Positions 28,054-36,324 of a stretch of DNA of 64,000 bases are shown here, one piece after another. This DNA comes from Nitrosopumilus sp. K4. Its GTDB lineage: Archaea > Thermoproteota > Nitrososphaeria > Nitrososphaerales > Nitrosopumilaceae. The translations under genes and the position numbers were made by a program. Where the stretch lies: positions 1,218,164-1,282,163 of the forward strand of contig NZ_CP067007.1 of the NCBI RefSeq assembly GCF_018128925.1, read 5' to 3'. Under the pieces are notes generated by a model that was not told the DNA's origin, made no database searches, and saw only the letters and a program-made list of their open reading frames with translations. The first letter of the stretch is position 1. Every line of letters starts with the position of its first letter.

Positions 28054-28839
28054 CTATGCATTAATTTTGTTTCTTCCACCTTTAGCTGTTCGGAAAACAT
28101 TCATTCCAAGATAATAATTCTCATGTAAAGATTCTAAATATTCTAAATCATGTTTCGCATCAGAAATATCTTTTTCTGTTGCTTCAGGATCTTTCTTTAG
28201 TTTTGCAAGTTTTTGTCTAGTTTCTTCTAGAAAATTACCAACACCAATTTCATAATTTGACACACCGCCATATTCAGGACTAAGAACATTTTCAGGATTA
28301 TATACAGGGGTGTTATCAATTGGAATCTCTGCTTTTCTCGTAAGCTCTTCTTGTTGTTCTTGTGACAAAATTGGTACTGGGAAACGTTCATCTTTTTCTA
28401 ACCAAAATTCAGGTTCACCCATATCTCGTCTAAAGATTTCCTCACTTTGACGTTTGAAAGTATAATCAGGTCCTTTTGCAGCTTCTGCTTTAACTTCTTC
28501 TGCAATTGCTTTGAATTCTGCTTCAGCAGCTTTTTCAGCAGCAGCTTTAAGCTCGGCAGCTTTTTCTAAGGCAGCCTTTGCTGCTGCTTCTGCTTCTTCA
28601 GCGGCTTTTGCAGCTGCTTCTGCCTCAGCTGCGGCTTTAGAAACAGTAGCAGCTTCTTCCTGGGCCTTGTCTGCTTCTTCCTGGGCCTTGTCTGCTTCTT
28701 CCTGGGCCTTGTCTGCTTCTTCCTGGGCCTTGTCTGCTTCTGTTTTTTTCTCAACAGTATCTTGTTTTTTTTCTTCTACCGATGCTGAATTTTCTGTAGT
28801 TGCCTTAACTTCAGATTCTTTCTTTTCTTCAGACATCAA
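28054..28839 (-). CDS. Ala/Glu/Lys-rich coiled-coil protein with a conserved-looking C-terminal domain
   Basis: A 261-residue protein. The N-terminal half is low complexity: Lys/Glu start, four ADKAQEE heptads, then long Ala/Glu/Lys helices. From about residue 120 it becomes an ordered-looking domain (GEPEFWLEKDERFPVPILS, then NVFRTAKGGRNKINA at the end). No membrane segment or signal peptide. It sits directly upstream of the HemA-like gene with no gap, so the two are likely cotranscribed. Function unknown. Confidence 0.72.
   Translation of the reverse strand: MMSEEKKESEVKATTENSASVEEKKQDTVEKKTEADKAQEEADKAQEEADKAQEEADKAQEEAATVSKAAAEAEAAAKAAEEAEAAAKAALEKAAELKAAAEKAAEAEFKAIAEEVKAEAAKGPDYTFKRQSEEIFRRDMGEPEFWLEKDERFPVPILSQEQQEELTRKAEIPIDNTPVYNPENVLSPEYGGVSNYEIGVGNFLEETRQKLAKLKKDPEATEKDISDAKHDLEYLESLHENYYLGMNVFRTAKGGRNKINA
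28652..28735 (-). repeat. four in-frame 21-bp tandem repeats
   Basis: Four copies of a 21-bp unit follow each other without base change and encode the heptad ADKAQEE. Perfect nucleotide identity means recent slippage or expansion, and the heptad length keeps a coiled coil in register. Confidence 0.95.
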
Positions 28840-29024
28840 ATTTTACTAAAATTGCCTGAATTTTAATATTCTTGTAAGAAATCTTGGAAATTTCTTGTTA
28901 TGATACAGAGTTTCTGTGAAATCAAAAGCAGATCGGACAATCAAGGTTGTTTATAGAAATTTAATGAAAAAATGAGAGATTCTATGAATAATGTAAAATG
29001 CGTAAGGAATTAAATTAAAAAGAA

Positions 29025-29102
29025 TGGCGCCCTCGGCGGGATTTGAACACGCGTCTCAGCCGTGACAGGGCCGAATTCTAGACCGGGCTATACTACAAGG
29101 GC
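29025..29102 (-). tRNA. tRNA-Asp (GUC)
   Basis: On the minus strand the acceptor GCCCTTG pairs with CGAGGGC, followed by discriminator G and an encoded CCA. The anticodon stem CGGCC/GGCTG encloses CTGTCAC, anticodon GUC. The T stem has one mismatch (GCGTG against CCCGC) and the D stem is weak. Confidence 0.9.
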
Positions 29103-29199
29103 ACGGATTCTTTGGGGCAGATTGCCAGATTAAAAGTTTCTGTCAAATCAAAAAAGTTTGTAAAAGACTAAATTATACACGTCAAGCATTTTTTGTTAA

Positions 29200-29273
29200 G
29201 GGTCTATGGCGCAGCCAGGTAGCGCACCGGACTTTTAATCCGGTTGTCGAGGGTCCGAATCCCTCTAGACCCG
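29200..29273 (+). tRNA. tRNA-Lys (UUU)
   Basis: The acceptor GGGTCTA pairs perfectly with TAGACCC. The anticodon stem CCGGA/TCCGG encloses CTTTTAA, anticodon UUU. The discriminator is G. It ends 3 bases before the stop of the convergent argH gene. Confidence 0.92.
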
Positions 29274-29275
29274 CC

Positions 29276-30739
29276 TTATCTTGTTATTTCTTCTACTTTT
29301 TTCGATAGATTTTCAAATATTTTTGAAATGTCGTTGATTCTTTTTGTAGAAGTTACCCTGTATGAATTGATTTTTTCCATTCTATCACCAATCATTCTTT
29401 TCTGTTCAGAATATCCTGAAGAGCCAAAGGATTTTCGTTCTTTCAGAGATGAAGAAATTGTAGTATCTTGAATTATTTCTTGAACAAGGGTTGGATCGGT
29501 TTTTGTTCCTTCAACAGCTTTCTTGATTTCTTTAAGATCAAGTTTGCTTAGCGATTTCTTTGAGGCATATGCAATTTGTACTAGACCTCCAGCAATCTTG
29601 TGTGTTGTCCTAAATGGGATTCCTTTCTGAACAAGATTTTCAGCAATATCCAATGCAATCAGATAACTTGATTCAGTTGCTTTTTTCATATTTTTTTCAT
29701 TAACACGTAATGTCAGTAAAATAGATTTGAAAATTAACAATGCACTAATCGAAATTTTTGAGCTAGACCAGATAGAAGATTTTACTTGTTGCAAATCGCG
29801 TCCATATCCAGATGGCAATCCCTTTATTGTTGTTAGAATTGCAGTAAGGTTTCCTATTACCTCAGCAGTTTTACCTCGTGTTAGTTCCAAAATATCAGGG
29901 TTTTTCTTTTGAGGCATAACACTTGAAGGTGATGTAAACTCATCGGCTAATTCAATAAATGAAAATTCAGAGGTGGACCAGATTACAAAGTCTTCAGCTA
30001 TTTTGCTAAGATTTGTCATTAGAATTGCAATCATTGAGATGTACTCTGCAACAAAATCTCTGCTACTTGTAGCATCCAAAGAATTTTCTACAATTCCATC
30101 AAAACCCAACATCGATGCAGTACTGTGTCGATCAATTGGAATGCTTGTTCCCCCTACAGGTCCAGCACCAAGAGGGCATTGATTAACATGTTCAAATGTG
30201 GCAGACAGACGTTCAAAATCTCTAAACAAAACATCTGCATGTGCAAGCAGGTAATGTGAAAAAACTCCTGCTTGAGCTTGCTGCAAATGGGTGTATAATG
30301 GCATCACAGTTTTTTGATGATTTTTTGCAAGAGATACAAGTGCTTCAATTGTATCTACAATACAACTGCACAGAATATTGATATCATCACGAATTTTCAT
30401 TCTGATGTCAAGTACAACTTGATCATTTCGTGAGCGGGCAGTGTGCATTTTTCCTCCACTTGCCATTCCAGCTTTTTTGATAACCAGAGTTTCAATTAAT
30501 TCATGAATATCCTCAGCGCCAGAAGATGAGTCAAATTTTTCTTTTTTAAGATCATTTAGTGCAGATAGAATTTTTTTTGCATCTGTTTTTGTAATGATTT
30601 GAGTTTCATACAGCATTAAGACATGTGCTTGACTACCAAGTATGTCATATAGTGCAATTTCAGAATCATCATCAATTGATGACACATAATCCAAAGTAAT
30701 ATCACTCAAATCATTTCCAAGACGTGAACGATACATCAT
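29276..30739 (-). CDS. argH: argininosuccinate lyase
   Basis: A 487-residue fumarase/aspartase-superfamily enzyme for the last step of arginine synthesis. The signature loop SSVMPQKKNPD is present, with TARSRNDQVVLD and GAGPVGGTSIPIDR upstream. Length is standard. It ends beside tRNA-Lys and starts near the divergent MIP18 gene. Confidence 0.95.
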   Translation of the reverse strand: MMYRSRLGNDLSDITLDYVSSIDDDSEIALYDILGSQAHVLMLYETQIITKTDAKKILSALNDLKKEKFDSSSGAEDIHELIETLVIKKAGMASGGKMHTARSRNDQVVLDIRMKIRDDINILCSCIVDTIEALVSLAKNHQKTVMPLYTHLQQAQAGVFSHYLLAHADVLFRDFERLSATFEHVNQCPLGAGPVGGTSIPIDRHSTASMLGFDGIVENSLDATSSRDFVAEYISMIAILMTNLSKIAEDFVIWSTSEFSFIELADEFTSPSSVMPQKKNPDILELTRGKTAEVIGNLTAILTTIKGLPSGYGRDLQQVKSSIWSSSKISISALLIFKSILLTLRVNEKNMKKATESSYLIALDIAENLVQKGIPFRTTHKIAGGLVQIAYASKKSLSKLDLKEIKKAVEGTKTDPTLVQEIIQDTTISSSLKERKSFGSSGYSEQKRMIGDRMEKINSYRVTSTKRINDISKIFENLSKKVEEITR

Positions 30740-30785
30740 CTAAGGTTCTAGAATGGTTATATATAGCATCGACGCTTTTGCCCAC

Positions 30786-31109
30786 ATGAGTCAAGATATC
30801 AAACAACTAAGAGTCAAAATCTTTGATGAACTATCAAAAATTGTAGATCCAGAAATCAACACAACAATTACGGATTTGGAATTGATTGATGAAGTTGACA
30901 TCAATAACAGCAATGTCAAAGTTGATTTGCATCTTACAAGTCCATTTTGTCCTGCTGTTTTTGGATTTAAGATATGCCAAGACATTCATGATAATTTGTT
31001 AAAGGTTGACGGGATTGATGATGTCAAAGTCAATGTTTCAAATCATTTTATGGCAGAACAAATCAACAATCAGGTAAATAACAGCCCAAATCCTAAAAAG
31101 CAGAATTAA
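30786..31109 (+). CDS. MIP18/DUF59-family Fe-S assembly protein
   Basis: The ATG at 30786 (MSQDIKQLRVKIFDELSKI) gives a 107-residue protein; the upstream GTG/ATG extension is unlikely. It has the DUF59 core VDPEINTTITDLELIDEVD, then LTSPFCPAVFGF with the conserved Cys. Relatives help mature Fe-S proteins, which fits the neighbouring succinate dehydrogenase Fe-S subunit. It overlaps the convergent sdhB by 4 bases. Confidence 0.85.
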   Translation: MSQDIKQLRVKIFDELSKIVDPEINTTITDLELIDEVDINNSNVKVDLHLTSPFCPAVFGFKICQDIHDNLLKVDGIDDVKVNVSNHFMAEQINNQVNNSPNPKKQN

Positions 31110-31861
31110 CTTCTGAAACCGAGCATATATCCTCTAAGCAGTTGAATTCCCATTGCTGGATCAACTCCCTTAGGACATACCTGACTACAAGAGCCTGCAA
31201 AATGACATCTCCAAATACCGTGAGATTCATCGATAATCTTTAATCTGTTATCTTTTCCTTTGTCTCTGCTATCAGCAACATACCTATACGCTTGAGCTAA
31301 AGCTTGAGGGCCAACAAATGAGGAATCAGTTGCCATCGTAGGACATGCAGAGTTACACAATCCACATTTGATACAGTTTGAGAACTGAATGAATTGTTCC
31401 AATTCTTCTGGTGATTGTAAGAATTCTTTTTCATCTTGAACAAGTTCTGTATCATCTCTAATCAGATAGGGTTTGACTTTATGATGTGTGTTAAACAGCC
31501 TGTCAAATCTTACTGCCAAGTCCCTGATTATTGGGAAGTTATGCATTGGTTCAACTGTCACAGTGTCAGAGTTTAGTTCTGAGATCTTAGTAAAGCAGGC
31601 AAGTCGTGGTTTTCCATTGATTACCATGCCGCAAGAGCCACATGTTGCTTGTCTACAAGAGTATCTTACAGCAACTGAATGATCAAAATGTTGTTTTACA
31701 TCTAAAATTGCTTCTAAAACAGTAGTCCATTTTTCAACATTAACTGTAAAATCCATAAAGGTTGTAGCAGAATCCTTTTCGGGGTTAAATCTTGCAATAC
31801 GTAATGTGACAGTCTTTGATGTAGAACTCTTTTTTTCATCTATTTCGTAAGCTTGTGCCAT
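31106..31861 (-). CDS. sdhB: succinate dehydrogenase iron-sulfur subunit
   Basis: A 251-residue subunit with a plant-type [2Fe-2S] motif (YSCRQATCGSCGMVINGKPR), a [4Fe-4S] motif (CIKCGLCNSACP) and a third motif CHFAGSCSQVCPKGVDP. It passes electrons from SdhA to the quinone site. Last gene of sdhACDB, one base after the preceding membrane subunit. Confidence 0.95.
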   Translation of the reverse strand: MAQAYEIDEKKSSTSKTVTLRIARFNPEKDSATTFMDFTVNVEKWTTVLEAILDVKQHFDHSVAVRYSCRQATCGSCGMVINGKPRLACFTKISELNSDTVTVEPMHNFPIIRDLAVRFDRLFNTHHKVKPYLIRDDTELVQDEKEFLQSPEELEQFIQFSNCIKCGLCNSACPTMATDSSFVGPQALAQAYRYVADSRDKGKDNRLKIIDESHGIWRCHFAGSCSQVCPKGVDPAMGIQLLRGYMLGFRS

Positions 31862-31862
31862 T

Positions 31863-32219
31863 TTATATCATCCCCATATTCGTCATAAAGATAGTTCTGG
31901 AACCATATGCAATCAATCCAATCATTGCTGCAACACAACCATAAGACACTGCTTTTTCATATGCTCTGCCCTGTTTTAATTCTAACAGAATTACTCTTAG
32001 ACCGTTAAATCCATGAACAGATAACAAGATTAGTATGATTTCCAATAATCCTGCATAAGGTAAGAATCTATAATTTGCTATTACACTTTCATATTCTAAT
32101 GATTCTGCAAAGCCTTGAGTAAGACGCATCAAAATGTGTACAGCTACTAGTCCAATAGCTGCCAAAGCAGTCCCATAGTGGATTTTCATGATATGACTTT
32201 CTCTCATTTTACTCACCAA
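31863..32219 (-). CDS. sdhD: succinate dehydrogenase membrane anchor (SdhD-like)
   Basis: A 118-residue protein with three hydrophobic segments and candidate heme His residues (IHYGTALAAIGLVAVHIL and SVHGFNGLRVILLE). It overlaps the previous anchor gene by 11 bases. The C/D naming is by position, since anchors diverge fast. Confidence 0.85.
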   Translation of the reverse strand: MVSKMRESHIMKIHYGTALAAIGLVAVHILMRLTQGFAESLEYESVIANYRFLPYAGLLEIILILLSVHGFNGLRVILLELKQGRAYEKAVSYGCVAAMIGLIAYGSRTIFMTNMGMI

Positions 32220-32643
32220 ACATTACGGCCATTCCGTACATCATCGCAATTGCTGCAAGAACAATTGCAGAATAGATTCCTATTTTGTGTCTTGAGTTTT
32301 GTGATGCTGGAAGGTACGGATAATCAGGTCTTGCAGGTTTACCTACACCAACTCCACCATGTCCTAACATTACACGAATACCATTAACAGTATGAAATAC
32401 ACACATGCCAATAACCAGAGTCATGAAAATATGACCTTCAGTTGTTTGAGTTAAATCTAAAAATTCTTCCCAACCAACTCTTCCTTTCAAAATATTGCTT
32501 GTTTCATAAATATGAGCCACAAAGTATCCTAGCAATCCAAGACCAGTTAATCGCATTAACCAATAGGCAACTCTTTCTATCCCATATCGTCCAGGGTTGG
32601 CCATTCCGCCAATTCCTTCTTTATGTTCATCATGTGGGTTCAT
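32209..32643 (-). CDS. sdhC: succinate dehydrogenase cytochrome b anchor (SdhC-like)
   Basis: A 144-residue protein with three membrane segments. It carries YWLMRLTGLGLLGYFVAHIY and MCVFHTVNGIRVMLGH, where the His residues fit heme b ligands. The soluble N-terminus is on the cytoplasmic side by the positive-inside rule. It shares one base with sdhA. Confidence 0.87.
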   Translation of the reverse strand: MNPHDEHKEGIGGMANPGRYGIERVAYWLMRLTGLGLLGYFVAHIYETSNILKGRVGWEEFLDLTQTTEGHIFMTLVIGMCVFHTVNGIRVMLGHGGVGVGKPARPDYPYLPASQNSRHKIGIYSAIVLAAIAMMYGMAVMFGE

Positions 32644-34355
32644 CAGTATTTTCTCTCCACTGGCTGATACTTAGTTATTGTTACGGGATGAGTTTTCATT
32701 ATTGGTTCTTGAGGATCAAAATACGCTAGAGTATGATGCAAAAAGTTTGCATCATCACGTTTAGTGTAATCAGTTCTTGCATGTGCACCGCGAGATTCTT
32801 TTCTATTAATTGCACCAATTAAAACAACTTCAGCAGTCCTAAGCATAGAGTCAAGCTCCATAACGTTTGTGAAATTCGTATTGTATTCTTTTGCCTTGTC
32901 ATCAACATGTTTCCAAGTTTGTTCCTTTAGTTGACGGATTTTCTTAAGACCGTCAACTAGATCTTTTTCATTTCTATAGACATATGCTTTTTCATTCATT
33001 GTATCAGTGAGTTCTTGACGAATTTCATATGGGTTGGCATCGCCGTTTCCGCGGAAAATTCCATCATAAATTCTCTTTTCTTCAGATGCAACTAAATGAT
33101 GAGGCCATGGAGTATCAGGAACTCCTTTTTCAATATAGTCAACAGCTAATTCTCCTGTAATCTTTCCCCAAACAATACACTCAGAAGTAGAATTTGCACC
33201 TAGTCTGTTTGAACCATGAGTGCTATTACATGCAGCCTCACCAGCAGCCCAAACACCCTGCAATTCAGTTGCTCCGTCAATATCAGTATGTATTCCTCCC
33301 ATCATGTAATGGCATACAGGTCTAACATCTAGAATTTCTTCTGCAGGATCAATGCCTGAAAATTTAATGGAGATTTCTCTAATCCCTCCAAGTTTTTCTT
33401 TAATTTTTTCATCACCTAAATGACGTAAGTCAAGTTTCATACAATCAACTCCTGTTTCATGTTTGAATCCACGACCTTCATTGATTTCAGTCATCATGGA
33501 ACGAGAAACAATATCTCTAGGAGCGAGTTCCATCTTTCCTGCAGCATATTTTTTCATGAATCTCTCACCTTTGTTGTTTAAGAGATATCCTCCTTCCCCT
33601 CGTGCACCTTCAGTAATTAAAATGCCAGAAGGTAAAATTCCAGTGGGATGGAATTGTACAAACTCCATATCTTTAAGAGCCATTCCAGCTCTAAAGGCCA
33701 TATCTAATCCATCAGGTGTTGACGATAATGCATATGTTGAAAAGCTGTACAGCCTTCCAGCACCACCAGTCGCAATGATAAGAGCTTTGCCTTTTATTGT
33801 GTAAAACGTTCCAGACGATAATTCAATTGCAGTAATTCCCATGAATCTCTTTCCATCATGTATAATTGATGTGGCAAACCATTCGTTAAGATATTCAATA
33901 TTTTCATATTTTTGACATGTATCATACAATGTTTGCATTTCAAAGAATCCAACTTTATCAGAAGCATAAGTTGCTCGAGGGAAGCTGTAACCACCAAAAG
34001 CTCTTTGGTCAATTCTCCCATCTTCTCTCCTAGACCATGGCATTCCCCAATGATCTAATTGATGAACTTGTTTTGGCATTTCAATACAGAGTCTTTCGGC
34101 AACATCCTGATCTGCTAAAAAGTCACTACCTTTTACAGTGTCATAAATGTGAGATTCAATTGTATCTCCTTCATCTTCGAAAAGAACAGCAGCTGTTCCA
34201 CCTTCAGCTGAAACAGAATGTGAACGCATCACTTGGAGTTTTGAAACGATTCCAATCTTTATCTTCGAGTTTTTCCTAGCAGCCTCAATTGCAGCCCTTA
34301 AACCAGCTAACCCTGAACCACATATTATCAAATCAAATTCTATAGAATCAACCAT
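32643..34355 (-). CDS. sdhA: succinate dehydrogenase flavoprotein subunit
   Basis: A 570-residue flavoprotein. The FAD loop is GSGLAGLRAAIEA. The flavin-attachment motif is SHSVSAEGGTAAV, keeping the His used for covalent FAD. Substrate-site segments FVQFHPTGI and GRGFKHETGVD-like regions are present. It opens the sdhACDB operon and is divergent from the padR gene. Confidence 0.95.
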   Translation of the reverse strand: MVDSIEFDLIICGSGLAGLRAAIEAARKNSKIKIGIVSKLQVMRSHSVSAEGGTAAVLFEDEGDTIESHIYDTVKGSDFLADQDVAERLCIEMPKQVHQLDHWGMPWSRREDGRIDQRAFGGYSFPRATYASDKVGFFEMQTLYDTCQKYENIEYLNEWFATSIIHDGKRFMGITAIELSSGTFYTIKGKALIIATGGAGRLYSFSTYALSSTPDGLDMAFRAGMALKDMEFVQFHPTGILPSGILITEGARGEGGYLLNNKGERFMKKYAAGKMELAPRDIVSRSMMTEINEGRGFKHETGVDCMKLDLRHLGDEKIKEKLGGIREISIKFSGIDPAEEILDVRPVCHYMMGGIHTDIDGATELQGVWAAGEAACNSTHGSNRLGANSTSECIVWGKITGELAVDYIEKGVPDTPWPHHLVASEEKRIYDGIFRGNGDANPYEIRQELTDTMNEKAYVYRNEKDLVDGLKKIRQLKEQTWKHVDDKAKEYNTNFTNVMELDSMLRTAEVVLIGAINRKESRGAHARTDYTKRDDANFLHHTLAYFDPQEPIMKTHPVTITKYQPVERKY

Positions 34356-34421
34356 TTTTCAGACAGAGTTCTTAGAAGGCTGGTTAAATATGTAGTAATA
34401 TAGTCAATCTGCAAAAAATTC

Positions 34422-34429
34422 AAATATAT
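34422..34429 (+). promoter_or_regulatory. TATA-like box of the PadR gene
   Basis: AAATATAT lies about 24 bases before the preferred ATG at 34450 and directly touches the palindromic operator, so a bound repressor would block this promoter. Confidence 0.45.
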
Positions 34430-34451
34430 CACTAGTGATATCACTAGTGAT
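34428..34451. promoter_or_regulatory. tandem palindromic operator at the padR start
   Basis: Two perfect copies of the self-complementary 12-mer ATCACTAGTGAT stand head to tail with no gap. They run from the TATA-like box to the ATG of the PadR gene. PadR-family dimers usually bind inverted repeats and repress their own genes, so this is a probable autoregulatory operator. Confidence 0.75.
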
Positions 34452-34959
34452 GATATCTGAATGGTTTCAAAGAGTGGGAAGTTCAGTACCCAGAGGGTTT
34501 TCAAGGTATTTCATTTTGGAATTGTTAAAAAAGCAACCACATACAGGGAAAGAAATCATAGATTATGCTGTAGAACAAAGTAATGGTATTTGGAAACCAT
34601 CACCAGGATTGATCTATCCACTACTAGGAAGATTGCTTGATGAAGGACTCATAGATGAGACAAAAGATGGAAAATATCAACTCACAAAAAAAGGGAGAGA
34701 AACAGCTGAAGATGTAGATAAGATCAACGATATTGTAAAAAAGCAATTAGATGTATTGTTTAGAATTGGTAATGTTGGAAAATTTGTAGCAATAGATTTA
34801 CTTGAAAAAATCTCAACAATGGGTTCCATACTAAGTTCAAACATAACAAATATGACTGATGAAGAGACTCAAAAATATAAGAAATTCTTGCAAGAGGAAT
34901 TAAAGAAAATTGATGAAAAGAAATTAGGAAAAAAAAGAAAAGAAATTAAAATAGACTAG
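34450..34959 (+). CDS. PadR-family transcriptional regulator
   Basis: The ATG at 34450 (MISEWFQRVGSSVPRGFSRY) is preferred; a GTG at 34435 would lie inside the operator. The winged-helix domain reads FILELLKKQPHTGKEIIDYA, then SPGLIYPLLGRLLDEGLID, the PadR recognition helix. The C-terminal half is a helical dimerisation arm ending in a Lys-rich tail. It precedes the split MFS transporter and a lyase on the same strand, which are its likely targets. Confidence 0.87.
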   Translation: MISEWFQRVGSSVPRGFSRYFILELLKKQPHTGKEIIDYAVEQSNGIWKPSPGLIYPLLGRLLDEGLIDETKDGKYQLTKKGRETAEDVDKINDIVKKQLDVLFRIGNVGKFVAIDLLEKISTMGSILSSNITNMTDEETQKYKKFLQEELKKIDEKKLGKKRKEIKID

Positions 34960-34998
34960 GTTGAAAAGTAAAAATTAATCCATATTTTTAGAAAATTA

Positions 34999-35826
34999 TT
35001 GACATCACTTACTAGAGAACAAAAATCAATAGTTTTTGGTTCATGGTTAGGATGGTCACTTGATGGGTATGACCTTGTATTGATGTTACTTGTAATTCCA
35101 TTAATCAGTACATTGTTTTTTCCTGCTGATGATCCAACATTTTCATTATTAGCTACGTTTGCAGCTTACATCATAACACTGATCATGCGTCCTTTTGGTG
35201 GTGCATTCTTTGGTAATTTTGGAGACAAACGTGGAAGAAAAAAAGCAATGATAATTACAATCATGGGATTTTCTGCAGCCACGTTTGCTACAGGATTGCT
35301 ACCAACATGGCAAATGATTGGATTTATGGCGCCAATTTTGTTAATAGGATTAAGATTCATGCAGGGATTTTTTGCAGGAGGAGAATGGGGAAGCGGCGCA
35401 GTGATTACAATGGAAACTGCACCTAAAGAAAAAAGAGGCATTCTTTCAGGATTTTTGCAGAGTGGTTTTAATTTTGGATTTGTTATTGCATCAGTTGTTT
35501 TCTTTGGAGCTGTGTCAATTTTCCCAGAAGATGAATTTGTAAAGATAGGGTGGAGAGTTATGTTCTTCACAGGGATAATCCCTGGACTTGTTGCATTATT
35601 TGTAAGATTTAGAATGAATGAATCAGAAGTATGGCTTGCAAAACAAAAACAGAAAAAGACTGAAAAATCACCTCTAAAGAAATTACTTGCAAATAAGGAT
35701 GGAAGAAAAAAATTCATCTTCTCTTTGATTCTAATGACAGGTTTGATGTATGCATATTATACATCAATTGGATTCTATCCAACATTTTTACAAAATTATG
35801 TAGAAATTGGAAAATCGGAAGTATAA
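34999..35826 (+). CDS. MFS transporter, N-terminal part (TM1-7)
   Basis: Starts with TTG. It carries the first seven membrane segments of a metabolite:H+ symporter-type MFS protein, with the loop GDKRGRKK between TM2 and TM3 and GLRFMQGFFAGGEWG in TM4. The frame stops right after TM7 (YPTFLQNYVEIGKSEV). The remaining five segments follow in another frame, with TAATG stop/start overlap. One added base would restore a 12-TM protein. Substrate unknown; sugars or organic acids are usual. Confidence 0.82.
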   Translation: MTSLTREQKSIVFGSWLGWSLDGYDLVLMLLVIPLISTLFFPADDPTFSLLATFAAYIITLIMRPFGGAFFGNFGDKRGRKKAMIITIMGFSAATFATGLLPTWQMIGFMAPILLIGLRFMQGFFAGGEWGSGAVITMETAPKEKRGILSGFLQSGFNFGFVIASVVFFGAVSIFPEDEFVKIGWRVMFFTGIIPGLVALFVRFRMNESEVWLAKQKQKKTEKSPLKKLLANKDGRKKFIFSLILMTGLMYAYYTSIGFYPTFLQNYVEIGKSEV

Positions 35827-36287
35827 TGTTGATGATTGTGGGAACATCAACATCATTGTTTGGCCAAATTTTTACAGGATATCTTAGTCAGAGAATTGGA
35901 AGGAAAAAAACCATAGCAGTTTTTGCAATGACCGCAATTGTTTTGGCAATACCTACATTTTTTGGATTGTATAATGCAGATTCTGCTTATGAGCGAATAG
36001 TATACACAATAATTTTGATAATTGTTGCAACAACTGGATTTGGACCAATTCCGGCATTTTTGTCTGAAAGATTTCCAACAGAAGTCAGAAACAGTGCCAG
36101 TGGTTTTATCTATAATGGAGGATTAATTTTTGGATCATGGGCTCCGCTTATTGCGGTAACAATGCTATCCAAAGGAGGAGAGTTAGTCCCTATTTTACTT
36201 GGAATGAATGTAATTGTTGGTTCGATAATTATTTTGATAGGTGCAAAGATTAATCCTGAAACTAGAGATGCTGATATTTCTCAATGA
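35826..36287 (+). CDS. MFS transporter, C-terminal part (TM8-12)
   Basis: A 153-residue continuation of the preceding ORF, with five hydrophobic segments and the second MFS loop (LSQRIGRKKT) between TM8 and TM9. Its ATG overlaps the previous stop by one base. It is either the second half of a frameshifted gene or a translationally coupled half-transporter. Without TM1-7 it could not transport alone. Confidence 0.78.
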   Translation: MLMIVGTSTSLFGQIFTGYLSQRIGRKKTIAVFAMTAIVLAIPTFFGLYNADSAYERIVYTIILIIVATTGFGPIPAFLSERFPTEVRNSASGFIYNGGLIFGSWAPLIAVTMLSKGGELVPILLGMNVIVGSIIILIGAKINPETRDADISQ

Positions 36288-36324
36288 TTTAAAATCATAA
36301 ATAATTCAGCACAAAAAGAGATTC

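Noticed and set aside
28511-28849. Long plus-strand ORF opposite the Ala-rich gene
   Set aside because: Its Ser/Ala/Trp repeats are just the complement of the Ala/Glu coiled-coil codons. The minus-strand frame has a sensible domain and tight junction with hemA.
29244-29471. Plus-strand ORF starting inside tRNA-Lys
   Set aside because: It begins within the tRNA and runs antisense to the end of argH, which carries full family signatures on the minus strand.
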